From: Vitis vinifera
Taxonomy: Eukaryota; Streptophyta; Magnoliopsida; Vitales; Vitaceae
DNA length: 64,000 bases
Reading direction: 5' to 3'
Assembly (NCBI RefSeq): GCF_030704535.1
Contig: NC_081822.1
Span: 7,544,501 to 7,608,500 of the forward strand
Below are positions 13,177 through 25,605 of this stretch, in pieces. How positions within the stretch are numbered: position 1 is the stretch's first letter; every line of letters begins with the position of its first letter. The translations under genes were made by a program, and so were the position numbers. A model generated the notes under the pieces. That model had not been told where the DNA came from and ran no database searches. It worked only from the letters and a program-made list of their open reading frames with translations.

Positions 13177-16100
13177 ATGTGGAAGGATTTGGGAGATAGA
13201 GAAGCGGGTAAACTCCGCCCTTATTCCTTTTCCAATCGCATTACATCCGATCGCATCGCTTCTCTTCAACTTTCTAATTATAAAGAGATCGTCTCTCCTC
13301 ACAGAGGCGCTGTTAACTCCCTTCAGGTTCCATCTCTTTCTCTCTTTCTCATTTCTTTCCTCACTGCTGTGTTAGGGTAATCCTGGTGTTGATACCATCG
13401 TTGATGTCCATCTTTCAAAACATTTTTCAAATTTTCTTTCGAATCAATGAATTCTGCAAACGATAAATGGTTCTTGAAGCTTTGTTAATTGCCGGTACAA
13501 AGCTTCCATTTTTCAATCAAGAAAGTAGTCTCAAACTCTCACTTGGATAAACTGAAAGCACGCATTACTTGATTGTTTCAGTGAAAACTTGAAAAACAAA
13601 TACCTGGGTTTAATATGGTCGGTCTAGGCTGACAGGGAGCCCAATGGCATTCATCAGATTGTCAACTTTTTCTTTTTTGTCTCTCATGAATTTAAACTAG
13701 TTGCATTTATATGTAGTTCCCTTGTTTATTGTGTAGAAGCATTTCTCTGGACAATAAATTGGCATATCTTAAGAAATTTTTGCGGCTACCTCTTTTGTTC
13801 ACGGAATCAGGTTGATTTGACAGAGGGGCGGTATTTATTATCCGGTGCATCAGATGCATCAGCTGCTGTTTATGATATTCAACGTGCCACAGAATATGAG
13901 GGGGGTAGTCTGGTTGCAAAACACAAGAGCATTTTTGTTGTTGACAAGCAACATGAGCATGGACACAAGTATGCTATATCCTCAGCCATATGGTATCCCA
14001 TTGACACAGGGCTGTTCATCACGGGTTCATATGATCATTACATCAATGTTTGGGATACAAATACCACACAGGTATTCATCCTTCTACACTCATCTCTCCG
14101 TGCTCCACAATTTACACATCCTTCTAGACCCATTCTTCCATGCTCCACAATTTTCACATCATTCTCAGGTTTTGATAGTTTTTAATTTGTTTTATTTTAT
14201 TTTATAGGTAGTGGTGAATTTTAAAATGCCTGGAAAGATTTATAGGACTGCAATGTCTTCACTGGCGACAGCTCACATGCTTATTGCTGCTGGAACCGAA
14301 GATGTTCAAGTTCGCCTTTGTGATATTGCTTCAGGAGCTTTTGCTCACACTTTATCTGGTCATCGTGGTATGTTTGTGGTTCAGTGTTATAAATCAATTT
14401 GCTTTTTGAGTTGTGTTGGTTCAAGTAATTTTTACAAACAGCCAGTTTGGGCCAATTGAGTATTTGATGATTCCATTGGTCTGGTTATCTCAAGAATTGC
14501 ACTGGTCTCTGTTTGGAATTTGTACTAGATGGTCTGAAATAGAAATTGAAATTTCATATTCTGCGCATTTTGAGACATAGCAAGTGATGACAAATATAAA
14601 CAACTTTTAGAGTACCACAACCACAAGGCTGGTTATAGAAATATTTTTTTAATCAGAAGGTGGTTATAGAAATATGAACCAGTGAGAGGCATTAAAAGGA
14701 CTCAAAGGCTTTTCTTTAATAAATAGGATGATCATTCAGTTTGGTATAACTAACTTTAAGGATGTTTGGATTAGATGCACAAACATGTACTATGCAGTAG
14801 CTGCTAAGAGTTTGGAGAATTCCTCTACTGATGCACCCTTCTATTTTAGTCATACCAAGCTTTTTAAAGTTAGACAGAAAAGTACAAACTCTATTTTTGA
14901 TACCCTCAGGTTGGCATGACATTTAGACATGTGGATTTTAGATTGATGATAGAACATCACATATTAGGGGACTCTTTCTTTTGATGATTAAGAATTCCAT
15001 TTTAGAAGAATTTTTTATGAGCAGGAAATGGTTATTTTATTATATTTTATTAGCTCCCATAAGCTAAGTGTCTAGATAGCATGCACTGCTGGAGTTGGGA
15101 CCCATCCAATATCGAAACACACACCCCTCCTAACCCGTCACATTCACAGACAGCAATTCTGGGACTGTACTTTTAGCTCCCTCTGATTGCATTATTATGT
15201 TTCCATGATTGCAGATGGTGTAATGACAGTTGAATGGTCTACTTCTAGTGAGTGGGTTTTGGTAACTGGGGGATGTGATGGTGCAATACGATTTTGGGAC
15301 ATCAGACGTGCTGGATGTTTTCTTGTTTTAGATCAGTCCCAATCACAGCTTGGTAGACGCCCACCTCTCCTTGAATGCTCTACTGCGAATAAGGTTTCCT
15401 TCCTTGTCTTTTCAGCCTTAAATCCATTTGTTGCTTGATAATGTTATAACATATTATTATCACAGATTTCTCGTTATTGTAAAATCATGTCAAATTTCTC
15501 ACTGTTTGAATGCAATACAAATCTGGAATACTGCTTTGAATTTACTAGGGGAACAGCCTTGAACACTTACATTTTCTAAATAGATTATGCGTTAGTATGT
15601 ACAGTTCTCTATGTTGTTGAACACATGTAAACAATGAATTGGTCATTCATAGTTTCTTGTCCTGAAACCAGTTTCATATGAGTGAACACACTTCCATATA
15701 TGTTTATATGTTTGATTATTATGTGCTGTTGCTGCAAAACCACTTGGTGCTGAGAAGGCATTCATGGGCTTTCCAGGAATTCTTTCTATTTATTTGTTAT
15801 TCATTGTGATTTTATCAGCTCTAATGCCCTTGAGGTCTGACTCAAGTGGCAAGGAGATGGGGTGGGGATGTGGGAGGTTCTAGGTTTGATTCTCAGAAGA
15901 AAAAAAAAGAAATGAAAAGAAAAAAGAAAACCTTAAAAATAACAAAGTTTTACCTATCAAAGAGAAAAAAGAAAAAAAATCAGTTTTAATAGATATCGCC
16001 TTTCAACAGGAACACAGTTTCTAACACAAAGGATTGCTGAAGAAACAGAATGTGAGTATGGGCATGGAAGTGGGTCTGCATGTCTTACACAGTAAAACAG

Positions 16101-18362
16101 GGGTCAAGCCACTCTCCTTAAAGTGTTAAACTCCTTGCAAATGCATAGCATCTGAGTAATTCGATAGTGGCCATAAGACATGACTGACTTATCATATAAA
16201 ATTTTCCTGGTCTTTTTCACTGATGATATCCTCTGTATTCTTACTCAGGCTCCAATGTCAAAGTCCTTTCCAGCAAGCCAAAGTGTAAATGTTAGATCCC
16301 GTGCACCACAAAGGAAATTTGCTTATGGGAATGGTTCAAAACAGTCAGCTACTGGTAGAACTTCAAGTCAAGCCAAGGGATTGGTCAGGCAGAGACTACA
16401 TCCAGGGATGTTATCTAGTCAGGACCGTGCCACTTCTCATTATGGTGCTGTTACTGGATTAAAAGTAACTGACGATGGCATGTATCTTCTGAGTGCAGGT
16501 TGAGATTCTTTCCATTTTCTAATTTATCTTATTGATTATAGATGCATCAAGTACATTTGACATGAAAATCCCATGAGTTGAGGTCTAAGGTTGCCTCTAC
16601 ATAAGTGGCATTTAGATAGAACATGAGGACGGTCTGAAAACTTAAAGAGACGTAGAGGTGCTTGTTGTGCAAATGCTCTTTACGTGATGCTGCAGTTAGG
16701 AAATCCCTCTGGCCAATCAATTTGACTATTTTTTTTTTTAATTGTAGTTCTTATTGTTCTAAGAATGATGTTGCAGTCTTCAATAATGGTGAGGACCTTG
16801 ATCGTTAATCCTGTTAAAAACGCGCATTTAGATAGAGCATGAGGACAGTCTGAAAGCTTAAAGAGACGTAGAGGTGCTTGTTGCGCAAATGCTCTTTACA
16901 TGATGCTGCAGTTAGGAAATCCCTCTGGCCAATCAATTTGACTATTTTGTTTTTACTTGTAGTTCTTTTTGTTCTAAGAATGATGTTGCAATCTTCAATA
17001 ATGGTGAGGATCTTGATCGTTAATCCTGTTAAAGACACTAATGAAATTCACTCATTTTCAACTGGTTAATATGTAAGTAGTAGCATGTTATTCTGATTGT
17101 GTAATCATTTTTATGTTTAATACTTTGTTCTGAAAGAAAATATTATTTAAATAGTACTGAAGCTATTTTTTAAAACCTTTTTCTTGATGGGTGAGTGGAA
17201 TAGTAGTTGTCATGATGAGGTCTGTCATAGCCATTGAGATGCTATTCAATCAGCAGTAACAAATCCTAATTGGTTATCTGTTAATATTCTTATTAGAACT
17301 ATGGGCCTTAGAGCCTACCTGAGTTGCCTTTTAGATTATGGAGCATTCCTGATTTAGCATGATTGTTGGTCTTCTTAATGACTATTGTTATCCTTCTCCA
17401 CTTTTGAGGTTTAGGTTCTGATTCAAGATTAAGGTTGTGGGATATTATGTCCGGCTGCAACACACTAGTGAACTTTGAAACTGTGCGGCTACAAACCAGC
17501 AAAGCAATGCAGTTGGCTATAACTAATGATTCAGCACTTGTCTTTGTTCCTTGCATGACAGCCGTAAAAGTAAAACATCTTCCCTGTACTGCTAGCATGT
17601 TTAATTTACAAGCAAGAGGAAACATGCACCATCTATAGTGAGCCTTGACTTATTTTCTGTTTTTTTAGGCATTTGATGTCTGGTCAGGTAAGACAGCCAT
17701 GACATTTCGTGGCCACTACGAATATGTGAATTGTTGCTGGTTAAGCTTGCAGGATCAGGTAAAAACAATATTCTCTCCATTTTTCTTGTGTTCTTTGGTT
17801 AATGCTTATGAACTAGATCATGCAGTGAAGTTGGCAGTCAGTCAGGCCATGTTGTCCGATTTTTTTCAAAACAACCTTTTGAATGATTTTTTATCAAAAA
17901 ACAGATTTTTGATGCTTAATGCCCAAGGAATTACATGACAATGATGCAAAGTGAAAGGATGGTAATCAGTTTTTTCTTATTTAGTTTTTATCTAGTAAAT
18001 TAGGTCTGATGCTCTACATTTCTCTATGCATAATAAAAACCAGAAACTGTTTCATTGATCTTTTTTCAGTCATGAACATTCAATGTTTTGTCTCTGTTGC
18101 TCTCACAGGAATTATATACAGGCGGCAATGATAGACAAATTCTTGTTTGGTCACCATCTAGATTGAATTTTGATGAAATGGTACACCCTTTGAATTTGTA
18201 TATTATTCTGTCCTTGTATGCATTTAGTTTACTGATGTTTATATGATTAAATGTTAAGAGCTTTCTGAGCTGGCATCTTACTTTGTTTGGAAATACATGC
18301 AGGATCATGGCAGCAGGGAAGAGCCGATTCATGCACAGGATCAGGATAATTGGAGCGATTGA
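13177..18362 (+). CDS. CSA-1: CSA-1/ERCC8-like WD40 protein (DDB1-CUL4 substrate receptor, DNA repair)
   Basis: Nine exons: 13177-13326, 13811-14071, 14208-14367, 15215-15393, 16249-16498, 17415-17569, 17669-17758, 18109-18180 and 18303-18362. They join in frame into 458 aa, near the 450 aa of Arabidopsis CSA-1. The start MWKDLGDREAGK and the end QDNWSD are characteristic. WD40 repeats are clear (LTEGRYLLSGASDASAAVYD, LFITGSYDHYINVWD, WVLVTGGCDGAIRFWD, LYTGGNDRQILVW). WDIRR fits the WDxR (DWD) box that docks on DDB1. The protein serves transcription-coupled nucleotide-excision repair and UV tolerance in the nucleus as a CUL4-DDB1 E3 adaptor. An upstream ATG at 13166 is out of frame and gives no family match. 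A basic, low-complexity insert (exon 5, residues about 230-300) is also variable in the Arabidopsis protein. A poly(A) signal AATAAA lies at 18492. Confidence 0.95.
15832..15977 (+). mobile_element. tRNA-derived SINE-like element in CSA intron 4
   Basis: The segment begins GAGGTCTGACTCAAGTGGCA (box-A-like) and carries GGTTCTAGGTTTGATTCTC (box-B-like) about 45 bp later, followed by A/G-rich sequence and TTTACCTATCAAAG. The same order and the same TTTACCTATC end recur at 58066-58165 in the ACA gene, so the two are probably copies of one SINE family. Confidence 0.6.
16608..17037 (+). repeat. Two-copy 216-bp tandem duplication in CSA intron 5
   Basis: Copy 1 (16608-16823) and copy 2 (16824-about 17037) both run from GCATTTAGATAGA through AAGAGACGTAGAGGTGCTTG to CGTTAATCCTGTTAAA. 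They differ at only a few positions, which suggests a fairly recent duplication. The repeat lies wholly within the intron and contains no splice site used by the gene. Confidence 0.9.
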
Positions 18363-18497
18363 CATTCCTTGCTACCTGAGATTATGTGGGTTTTACTTTT
18401 ACATGTAACTTAACCTCTTAAATCTTGTATATTTATCGTCGCCTTTTGTATGTATTTTGTTGTTGTTTGGTTGCTTTGGATATTTGATTCTAATAAA

Positions 18498-19247
18498 TTC
18501 CCTATCAGAATGTCAGAATGGCAAAATATAGCTTCTCCTTTGTAATGATTTTGTGTTAAATTGAGGACTATCACGTTTCTAAGACTTGTATTAATCAAGT
18601 TACAATGCCTGAAAATTTGCACACAATTTTAATTTTTTTGTAGAGGTAGTAGGTTTAAGATTTTATGGAGGGGACCCAACCCATTTTATTTTGAATTTAG
18701 GATTTCAAGTGTCTGATGATGACAGCCACCAAATAAATTTTATAGTCAAGATATCTTATTACATAAGAATTCTAGTAAGCTCCCCCAGGAATGTGTCAAG
18801 TAACTAGACTTAGTAGAGGAATTCAGCCCATTCAGAGTATCGGATTTTGGATTTGTAGTGTGCGGTAATAGCTGACAGCTCCTAGTTTAAGATAAGTAGC
18901 CTTGGTGTTTAATGGTTTTTGACATTGTAGAGCAAGGGTTTGGACTACGGGTTCTAGAACTTCTTGCCTTACTAATTTCTTTGGTTTCTAAATTCCATTT
19001 TAATGTCATCAGACGCAGAGCTTATCTAAATGGAGACGTAGCCAATTTTTTCTCTTAATTTGGCAACCTAACTTCTAAGTGTAGCCCATAGTTTGCCTCT
19101 TAATTGATCACATGATAAGAGTGGGAAGTACCGTAAGAAAGACAAGTCTAGTGTGCCTTTTAGGGTAGACCGGAAAAGGAAAAGGAAGATATTTTATATA
19201 TGGGAGGAAAATGATTTGTAAATCAGTTTCAAGCTATGGAAAAACTT
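18498..19247. other. Intergenic, no gene seen
   Basis: The region downstream of the CSA transcript end. No gene, RNA or clear repeat was recognised. The last part (19120-19240) leads directly into plastid-like sequence. Confidence 0.5.
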
Positions 19248-19547
19248 TTTGGTTTCATTGCTTGTTGCTTTGTCTGGTTCAATAATGCCGCTTATCCTAG
19301 TGAGTTTTACGGGCCAACTAGACCCGAAGCTTCTCAACCTCAAGCATTTACTTTTCTAGTTAGAGACCAGCATCTTGGGGCTAATGTGGGATCCGCTCAA
19401 GGACCCACTGGTTTAGGTAAATATCTAATGCATTCCCCGACTAGAGAAGTCATTTTTAGAAGAGAAACTATGCGTTTTTGGGATCTGCATGCTCCCTGGT
19501 TAGAACCTCTAAGGGGTCCCAATGGTTTGGACTTGAGTAGGCTGAAA
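19248..19547 (+). pseudogene. psbC: Nuclear plastid insertion: internal fragment of psbC (CP43)
   Basis: About 100 codons read as photosystem II CP43: [51 protein letters not shown] and [20 protein letters not shown]. There is no start or stop of the real gene, so this is a fragment of plastid DNA in the nucleus (NUPT). Compared with the conserved protein as I recall it, most replacements are Gly to Arg or Arg to His, that is G to A on this strand. Sequence on either side is not psbC. No function is expected. Confidence 0.9.
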
Positions 19548-21148
19548 AAAAACAGAAGTTATGAGTAGAGAGAATATGAACTATCACGATAAAAACAACT
19601 GGCCTATCCATATCCCAAATTGAAACGAAGATACGTTCATTCGACGTGGGTACTATGGAGGCCATGCTGACTTCTGACTGTTGGAGTTATGGGGAGACGG
19701 TGCAGTTGCGGAATAACCTTAAGCCCTTCGGAAGTCCTACACTTGCTCTTTCTCTTTCCGGCAACTTTTCCTTCCTTGAGTGAGAGAGTGACCCTTGTTT
19801 ATAAGTCAGGATTTTCTGTTTTCGTGTGCTTGCCGCCTTGGACTTGTAGGCTGTAGGATCGAGTAGGAAATTAGAGATGTTTTAACAAGTAACATGGTGG
19901 ATGTAAGATGCGTGATTGACCCGCTCTGTTATTCTAATTCCAACATCTCTTTTTTCCTCAAATTCAGCTTGTTTCCTGCACACTTTCAACTCTGGATGAT
20001 AGGCCCATGCCCATTCTTTTCTAGAAATTAGCTTCCTCAAATATGAATGGGCTAATTGCTGATTGGGTCAATTAAGTTATGTTATTTAAATACTAATGTT
20101 TATAATAATACCCACAAGGCAAGTGACTGAGGTAAAGTCGTCTCTCTCACGTCATCTGATTTCAGGCGGGAAAAGAATTTTTTTCGTCTACCATAGAAGT
20201 CAAAAGTTCTTCTGTCTTGGTGCTGCTTGTGCTGATAAAATATTTATTGCAATGTTAGGATAGAAATGATTTAGGATGAAAGTAGAAAAAAAAAAAAACA
20301 TTTGATAATAATTCTCAAGTACCTGCTGTTTTTTATTTTTCTTTAAAACAAAAAAATAAAATAAAATAAAATGTTAACCTACGTGTCAACGTAATCTTAT
20401 GAATAATTACTATATTTATTAAGCAAATGTTTTTGATAATTTTAACGAAAAAGTTTTATCATAGATAATCAAATCCATTGTCCGGATATGGTTAATTTAA
20501 TTCATATGAAATTAATCTTATCAGTTTGAAATAATCCAATACATCATTTTATTTTGAGTAAAATTAAAAAATAAAATAAAAATGATAAAAAAGGTATTTA
20601 ATGAAATTTTAATATATCTCATTTCAAGGTTGAACATTTGTCTAAGATAAAAATAATATTATATCTCAAAATCTATCATTGAAAATATATGAAATATTCA
20701 TTAAAAAATGTTTGATAAAAATATTATTAAAATTTAAAATTTTTAAATCATAATAAAAATATTTTTTAAAAAATTAAAAATAGAGAAAATTAATAAGGAA
20801 CGTAAATTCATTGGATATGTCTCAATTTGATTTATTATACCCCTATACATCAACATTGAAAAAGACGAAGGTGGATAAAGTTTGTATGGATTATGTCTCT
20901 TTTATTTTTCCTTATTTAGCTTATTATTTTAACAATTATAGTTATAATAATTAAAACCCTTCCTTGGCAAAATCCAAAAGAAAAAACTCATTTGATTTTA
21001 ATTTTAATTTATTTAAAATGGAATTCCTTTCTTTTAAATTTGATTAATAGGATTATTTTAATTGAGTCTTTTTTTATTTATTTATTTGTAAGGGCAAATC
21101 GATATAGGCTTCTCATGGTGTAACCGTGTAAGCATCTACCTCACAGAC
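19548..21148. other. Intergenic, possibly more organelle DNA at its start
   Basis: 19548-19860 is less AT-rich than its surroundings and reads like organelle intergenic DNA; I could not identify a gene in it. A mitochondrial origin is possible because plant mitochondrial genomes carry plastid pieces, but this is a guess. 20080-21120 is very AT-rich without recognisable content and ends at the promoter of the F-box gene. Confidence 0.35.
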
Positions 21149-22267
21149 ATGGCTGCGAGGGCGGGGAAGTCGCAGGAGATGGATCCCGGAATATGGGGCC
21201 ACTTGCCGGTGGAGCTTCTGGAACATGTGCTATCTTTTCTCCCTCTCAAAAGCTTCTTCAATCTCCTATGTACCTGTAAACGCTTCAAATCTTTAATTTA
21301 CTCTCCTTCATTCCTGGCCAAGTATTCTCCTTCTTCTTCTTCTTCTTCTTCTTCACCCGCTCTCTCATCTTTTCTCTTACTTTCTCATCCACAGTTCTAC
21401 CGCCACCGACTCCCTCTCTATGACTCAGCCATTGGCAACTGGCGCAATTTATCTCTCACCTGCTCTATTCTCTTACCCTACGCCGCCACCACCGCGATCA
21501 CGCTGCTCTCCGCCGCCAATGGACTCCTCTGCTTCTCTTTACCCAACTCATCTTCTTTCCTGGTCTGCAATCTCTTGGTAGGATCCTCCAGAGTCCTCCA
21601 ATTCCCTGGATACCCTTTTGCCTTTGAAATGCTGACCTTGGTTCCTGCCCCGGATGGGTACAAGATCTTCATGATCGCTTCTGGGTCCTCTTCCAACAAC
21701 GCTTGGGTGTATGATTCCGGGGTTCATTCATGGCGAGAATTCCAGGGTTTCGATCCGACTTTGAGCGACAATTGTCATCAAGGAGTTTACTGTAATGGGG
21801 TTCTGTATTTTTGTACGTCTGAGCCGTTTTCCATAGTGTGTTTTGATTTGGAGAGTGGGGTGTGGGACAGATCGGTTGTGGAGTTGCCGGGGGAGCTGAC
21901 GTTTGTGAAATTAGTGAGCGATGGAGAAGGGAAGCTGTATTTGGTTGGTGGGATTGGGAGGAATGGGATTTCCAAAAGTATGAAATTGTGGGAATTGGAA
22001 GGAGAGAATTGGGTGCTGGTGGAGAGTCTGCCGGAATTCATGTGCCAAAAATTGGTTTCCGTGTGTTATCACAATTACGAGCATGTGTATTGCTTTTGGC
22101 ACCAGGAGACGATCTGTGTATGCTGCTATACTTGGCCCGAGATTTTGTATTACAAGGTCGCTAGGAGGACTTGGCATTGGCTGCCTAAATGCCCTTCATT
22201 GCCTGACAAATGGAGCTGTGGTTTCAGGTGGTTTTCTTTTGTTCCAGAATTATATGCGCAAGTTTGA
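21149..22267 (+). CDS. F-box/kelch-type protein, At5g43190-like
   Basis: A single exon of 372 codons. The N-terminus contains an F-box (LPVELLEHVLSFLPLKSFFN, residues about 19-38, followed by LLCTCKRFKSLI), which binds SKP1 in SCF ubiquitin ligases. A poly-serine run (residues about 62-69) is encoded by a TCT repeat at 21330-21352 and may vary in length between alleles. The rest is a beta-rich region with kelch-like motifs (NAWVYDSGVHSWREFQGF, GVYCNGVLYFC, GKLYLVGGIGRNGISKSMKL), the presumed substrate-binding part. Length and lack of introns match the Arabidopsis At5g43190 type. The substrate is unknown. The start is the only ATG giving the full F-box in a good context. Confidence 0.9.
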   Translation: MAARAGKSQEMDPGIWGHLPVELLEHVLSFLPLKSFFNLLCTCKRFKSLIYSPSFLAKYSPSSSSSSSSPALSSFLLLSHPQFYRHRLPLYDSAIGNWRNLSLTCSILLPYAATTAITLLSAANGLLCFSLPNSSSFLVCNLLVGSSRVLQFPGYPFAFEMLTLVPAPDGYKIFMIASGSSSNNAWVYDSGVHSWREFQGFDPTLSDNCHQGVYCNGVLYFCTSEPFSIVCFDLESGVWDRSVVELPGELTFVKLVSDGEGKLYLVGGIGRNGISKSMKLWELEGENWVLVESLPEFMCQKLVSVCYHNYEHVYCFWHQETICVCCYTWPEILYYKVARRTWHWLPKCPSLPDKWSCGFRWFSFVPELYAQV

Positions 22268-25200
22268 TTGCTTTTTTCCTTTTTATTTTCTTTCTTCTTC
22301 ATACCTCAACTTCTGTGTGGCCCCCCTCTCCACCCTTTTCTGGAACAATGTCATATAACTTTTTGAATGGATTTTTTCCCAAACTCTTAGATCCTATTAG
22401 TAGGCTATAGAGATTTCTGTTTTCATTGTTACTTATGATTCAATGGTCGTTGATATGCTTGTTTTTTAATTTTACTTTCTCTAAATTATAGATTTGTGTA
22501 GTGTGCCCCATTTCTTTCTACTTGGGCCCAGGGATTTTATATTTATGTGGTTGCTATTGAGCTTTCTGCTACTGTATCAGATTTAAACTGGGAGTATATG
22601 TAGTGTGGTTGTCTGCCATCTGTCCTCCTAGTGGCTAGCCTTCTGTAAATTTAAGCTCTTCTGCAACTCTTACTAACATAATTGATTGGAATTCTAATTG
22701 GAAATCATTCATAAGTTGGCCGAATCATGCTGATCTTGCCCTTTTTCTCTATTTCTACATTATCAAGGGAAAGGGTCGTTATCTGCATTGTCATCACTAG
22801 AAGACTTTTCCCTGCCACCAGATCTAATTATTTTTAGTGGCACCATCATGCTGATGAATGATGATAGCATCCTACTTGTTTTATCGAGCTGGTAATGATG
22901 AAATACTGTACTATAAAATGTTTGCAAAATCATTGTTTTTGCCATACTTCTTTCTTAATTTGTAATAAAATAAGATAGAGTACTGAAGTTGTGAAAAACA
23001 TTAACACCTTGGAAAGAAAAGGCATGATTCATGCATCGACTTTGGTATTGCTCTAGTGTTGCCAAAAAATCCATGCATTGACTTAGACATTGCTTAAATA
23101 TCTGGTGCTCAATAGTAGATAAGTGTAATTCTCGTAGCTCGAAATTAGGGAGTGAATTGGAATGTCAAATCAGCAATTACTTCAACTGGAATATCAAACC
23201 AGCAGTTAAGGCCCTTTGGCCCTTTGGTCAACTACACTTGCAACATCAAATGTCTCAATATCAAAACATTTGTGATTGTAAAGAAGAAGGGGAACATGAT
23301 ATCTAGGACTTAGATATTTCCAAAGCACTCAAACCAGCTTAAGACTTAAGAATGCCCTTAGAAGCTTGAGAGAATCTTGAGTCATGACATAGTCAGGGCA
23401 ATGAATAGGTAGGCAGGGGAGAAGGCCAACAGAGGAAAGGTTCTCAAAGCTCCCTTGTAGATTGGTGATTGGGATGGTGAAACCAATCAGGTTGGCATGA
23501 CACTAGATGACCATGATTTGATATTGGGCTGCTGAGTGGCTCCTGCAGGTCAAGGTGGGACTGCTGCCACACTTTGAAGAAGCGTGTTGATCATGGATGA
23601 ACTACAACATTTCTGTTCAAAGGGATGCAAACAAAAGCAAAAGGGAATGTAGCAGAGGTTTTCTACACTTCAAGTGACTGCTGGCAACACAAGTCATAAT
23701 TAAAGCCAGGATGAACTCTTATAATCTCCTGTGGTGTGGGTGGACAAGGCTCACTGAATTCACATATTCTACATAGTAAAATTAAGTACTTCACCCCTTA
23801 AGTTTTTAACATGTCGGTAAAGCAATAGGAGTGGGTCACCTAGAAATTTTAGTTGGGGAAGTGCTCGGCAGTACTTGCAAACTAAGTTGACAAGGGCGGG
23901 CATCAACTCTTACAGGTAGGGGCAGTGTGTTAGCGCTTTTACAATTTTATTTGAGAGAGCAAAAATATATGTGGTGGCACCAGCACCCATCTGGTCCTAG
24001 GTTGGTCGTCATGGGCCAGATATCCAAGTGTTGGATCTGGACTTATGTTATTTTTCCTTGGGTGTTTTGAGTATTTTTTTTTTTAGTGGCAACAACTTTA
24101 GATCATTTTCTTAGAATTTAGGAAAATTTATTATATAACAGCATGATGTGTCTCCTTACTAGAACCATAATTGCTTAAAACCTCTCATTAAGAAAGGACA
24201 GGTGATATTCAAGATATCAATGTTGGGGAATGACCATATGGCCTTCCTATGACTTCAAAACACATCTGGGGCACCCCCTTAAAGTGTGCATTATACTATG
24301 TAGGAACTATGTGTCACGTGCACAAGGCCATGGCAAGATGTTGCATGATATGGTGCTACATCAATGTGTGCAAATAAGGCAAGAATCTGTTGTTACATGG
24401 TAAGAATGATGTGACCTTTGATGCTTCCTGAGCCACAATGTTTTGAGAGAATAAAGTTCAGATGAGGCAATCCAAAGTTGGGTAGAGTTGGAGATGGTAT
24501 GGATTGGGCTATCTGTACTCCAGCTTGGAGTATGTTGGCTGCATTTTCCAGGTGCCTCTGGCAGGACTATGGAGTGGCGAATCTAATTCTAAATATTGAG
24601 CGGTGGAAATCGACTCCACCAGAGGCTTAGGCTCTGTATTAGTGCTTTGCATTGACGGCGATGGGTGGTTTTAACTGTGAGCGAGGTGACCAGACTTCGC
24701 CTGTGGGCCCTTCAACAACGACCCAAGGATTTTTTTTTCTGCACACAGTTGATTAGTGATCTGTTACAATGATTTGTACTGGTGGTGTACTCCGCCTGTT
24801 ATGCTTCCAACTAAGCCATAACAGCCCTCACTTGGAACACCACCATCGAAGAACGTGTCTTCTTCACCAAGAATCATTGTCATAAGGGAATAACTTTTTT
24901 TCTAGTTGATTCCCATAGATTAGAGCAACAATTTTCCAACAAGATTATCTCGTAAAAGCTCTCACTCTGTAACTTTGTTGGCAAGTGAAACAGCTCCAAC
25001 GCTGCTGGTCTGGTGGATCCCTTTCTAACGATCAAATTAGCACTCTTATTTGTAGAGAGACTGGAGAAGAAAAAGGAAAGAGGAAAGAGAATATTTTGAA
25101 TTAGCTTCAAGCTAGTTATCTTTGTATAGTCATGGACCAACCAATGAGCCCTTGATAGGGGGTTCACCTTTCATGGGGTATGGAAACCATTAGTGATATC

Positions 25201-25329
25201 TGCTTATGGTCCACATACAATGACAGCATCTTAACTTCTACATACCGCTCTTGGAGACAAATGAAATACCGATCCATTCTAAATGAGGACAGACAAAATA
25301 TGATAGTCAAAATAACCTATAGCCTAAAC
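22268..25329. other. Long gene-poor region, probably decayed repeats
   Basis: The first 300-500 bp are the 3' UTR of the F-box gene. The rest has no reading frame with a known domain. The 23100-25170 part has an even base composition unlike simple intergenic DNA, and 24720-25170 looks like LTR or leader sequence of a retroelement, but no ends, primer-binding site or protein could be confirmed. Confidence 0.35.
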
Positions 25330-25605
25330 AGGGTAGTTCCTTGGCCGCCTAGTACGATGAGTGTTAAACCAACAAGAACAAAATACCCATCCCTCAGTGA
25401 TGTAAGGGGGCTGTCCCGTATATCATATTTGGTCCATTTTGGTTCCTTAAGGCATAGTTATAATCCTTTTTAATTACTGGGGTTTCATGAAGATAGGTTT
25501 CCCAATGCTTTGCTTGAGATTCCATAATCCAAAATACATGACACTGGATTTGAAGTGCTTGGGATTCTATCATTTTTGTTTCGGTAGTTACTGCATATGA
25601 CACTG
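25330..25605 (-). pseudogene. Decayed small open frame 3' of the VDAC gene (also at 28674-28928)
   Basis: On the minus strand both duplicate copies preserve pieces of one frame: TETKMIES, then (in copy 2) KMDQIWYTDGPLTSLRDGYF, and in copy 1 a hydrophobic stretch LTLIVLGGQGTTLFRL before a stop. Copy 1 is shifted out of frame in the middle; copy 2 lacks the hydrophobic end. This could be the relic of a small membrane protein or a chance frame. I recognise no family. Confidence 0.3.

Noticed and set aside
13166-13375. Alternative CSA start at 13166
   Set aside because: It opens a different frame (MHPKCG) that does not match the family; the ATG at 13177 does.
19236-19568. psbC frame of 110 codons as a working gene
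   Set aside because: It is an internal piece of a plastid gene with no true start or stop; a nuclear plastid insertion.
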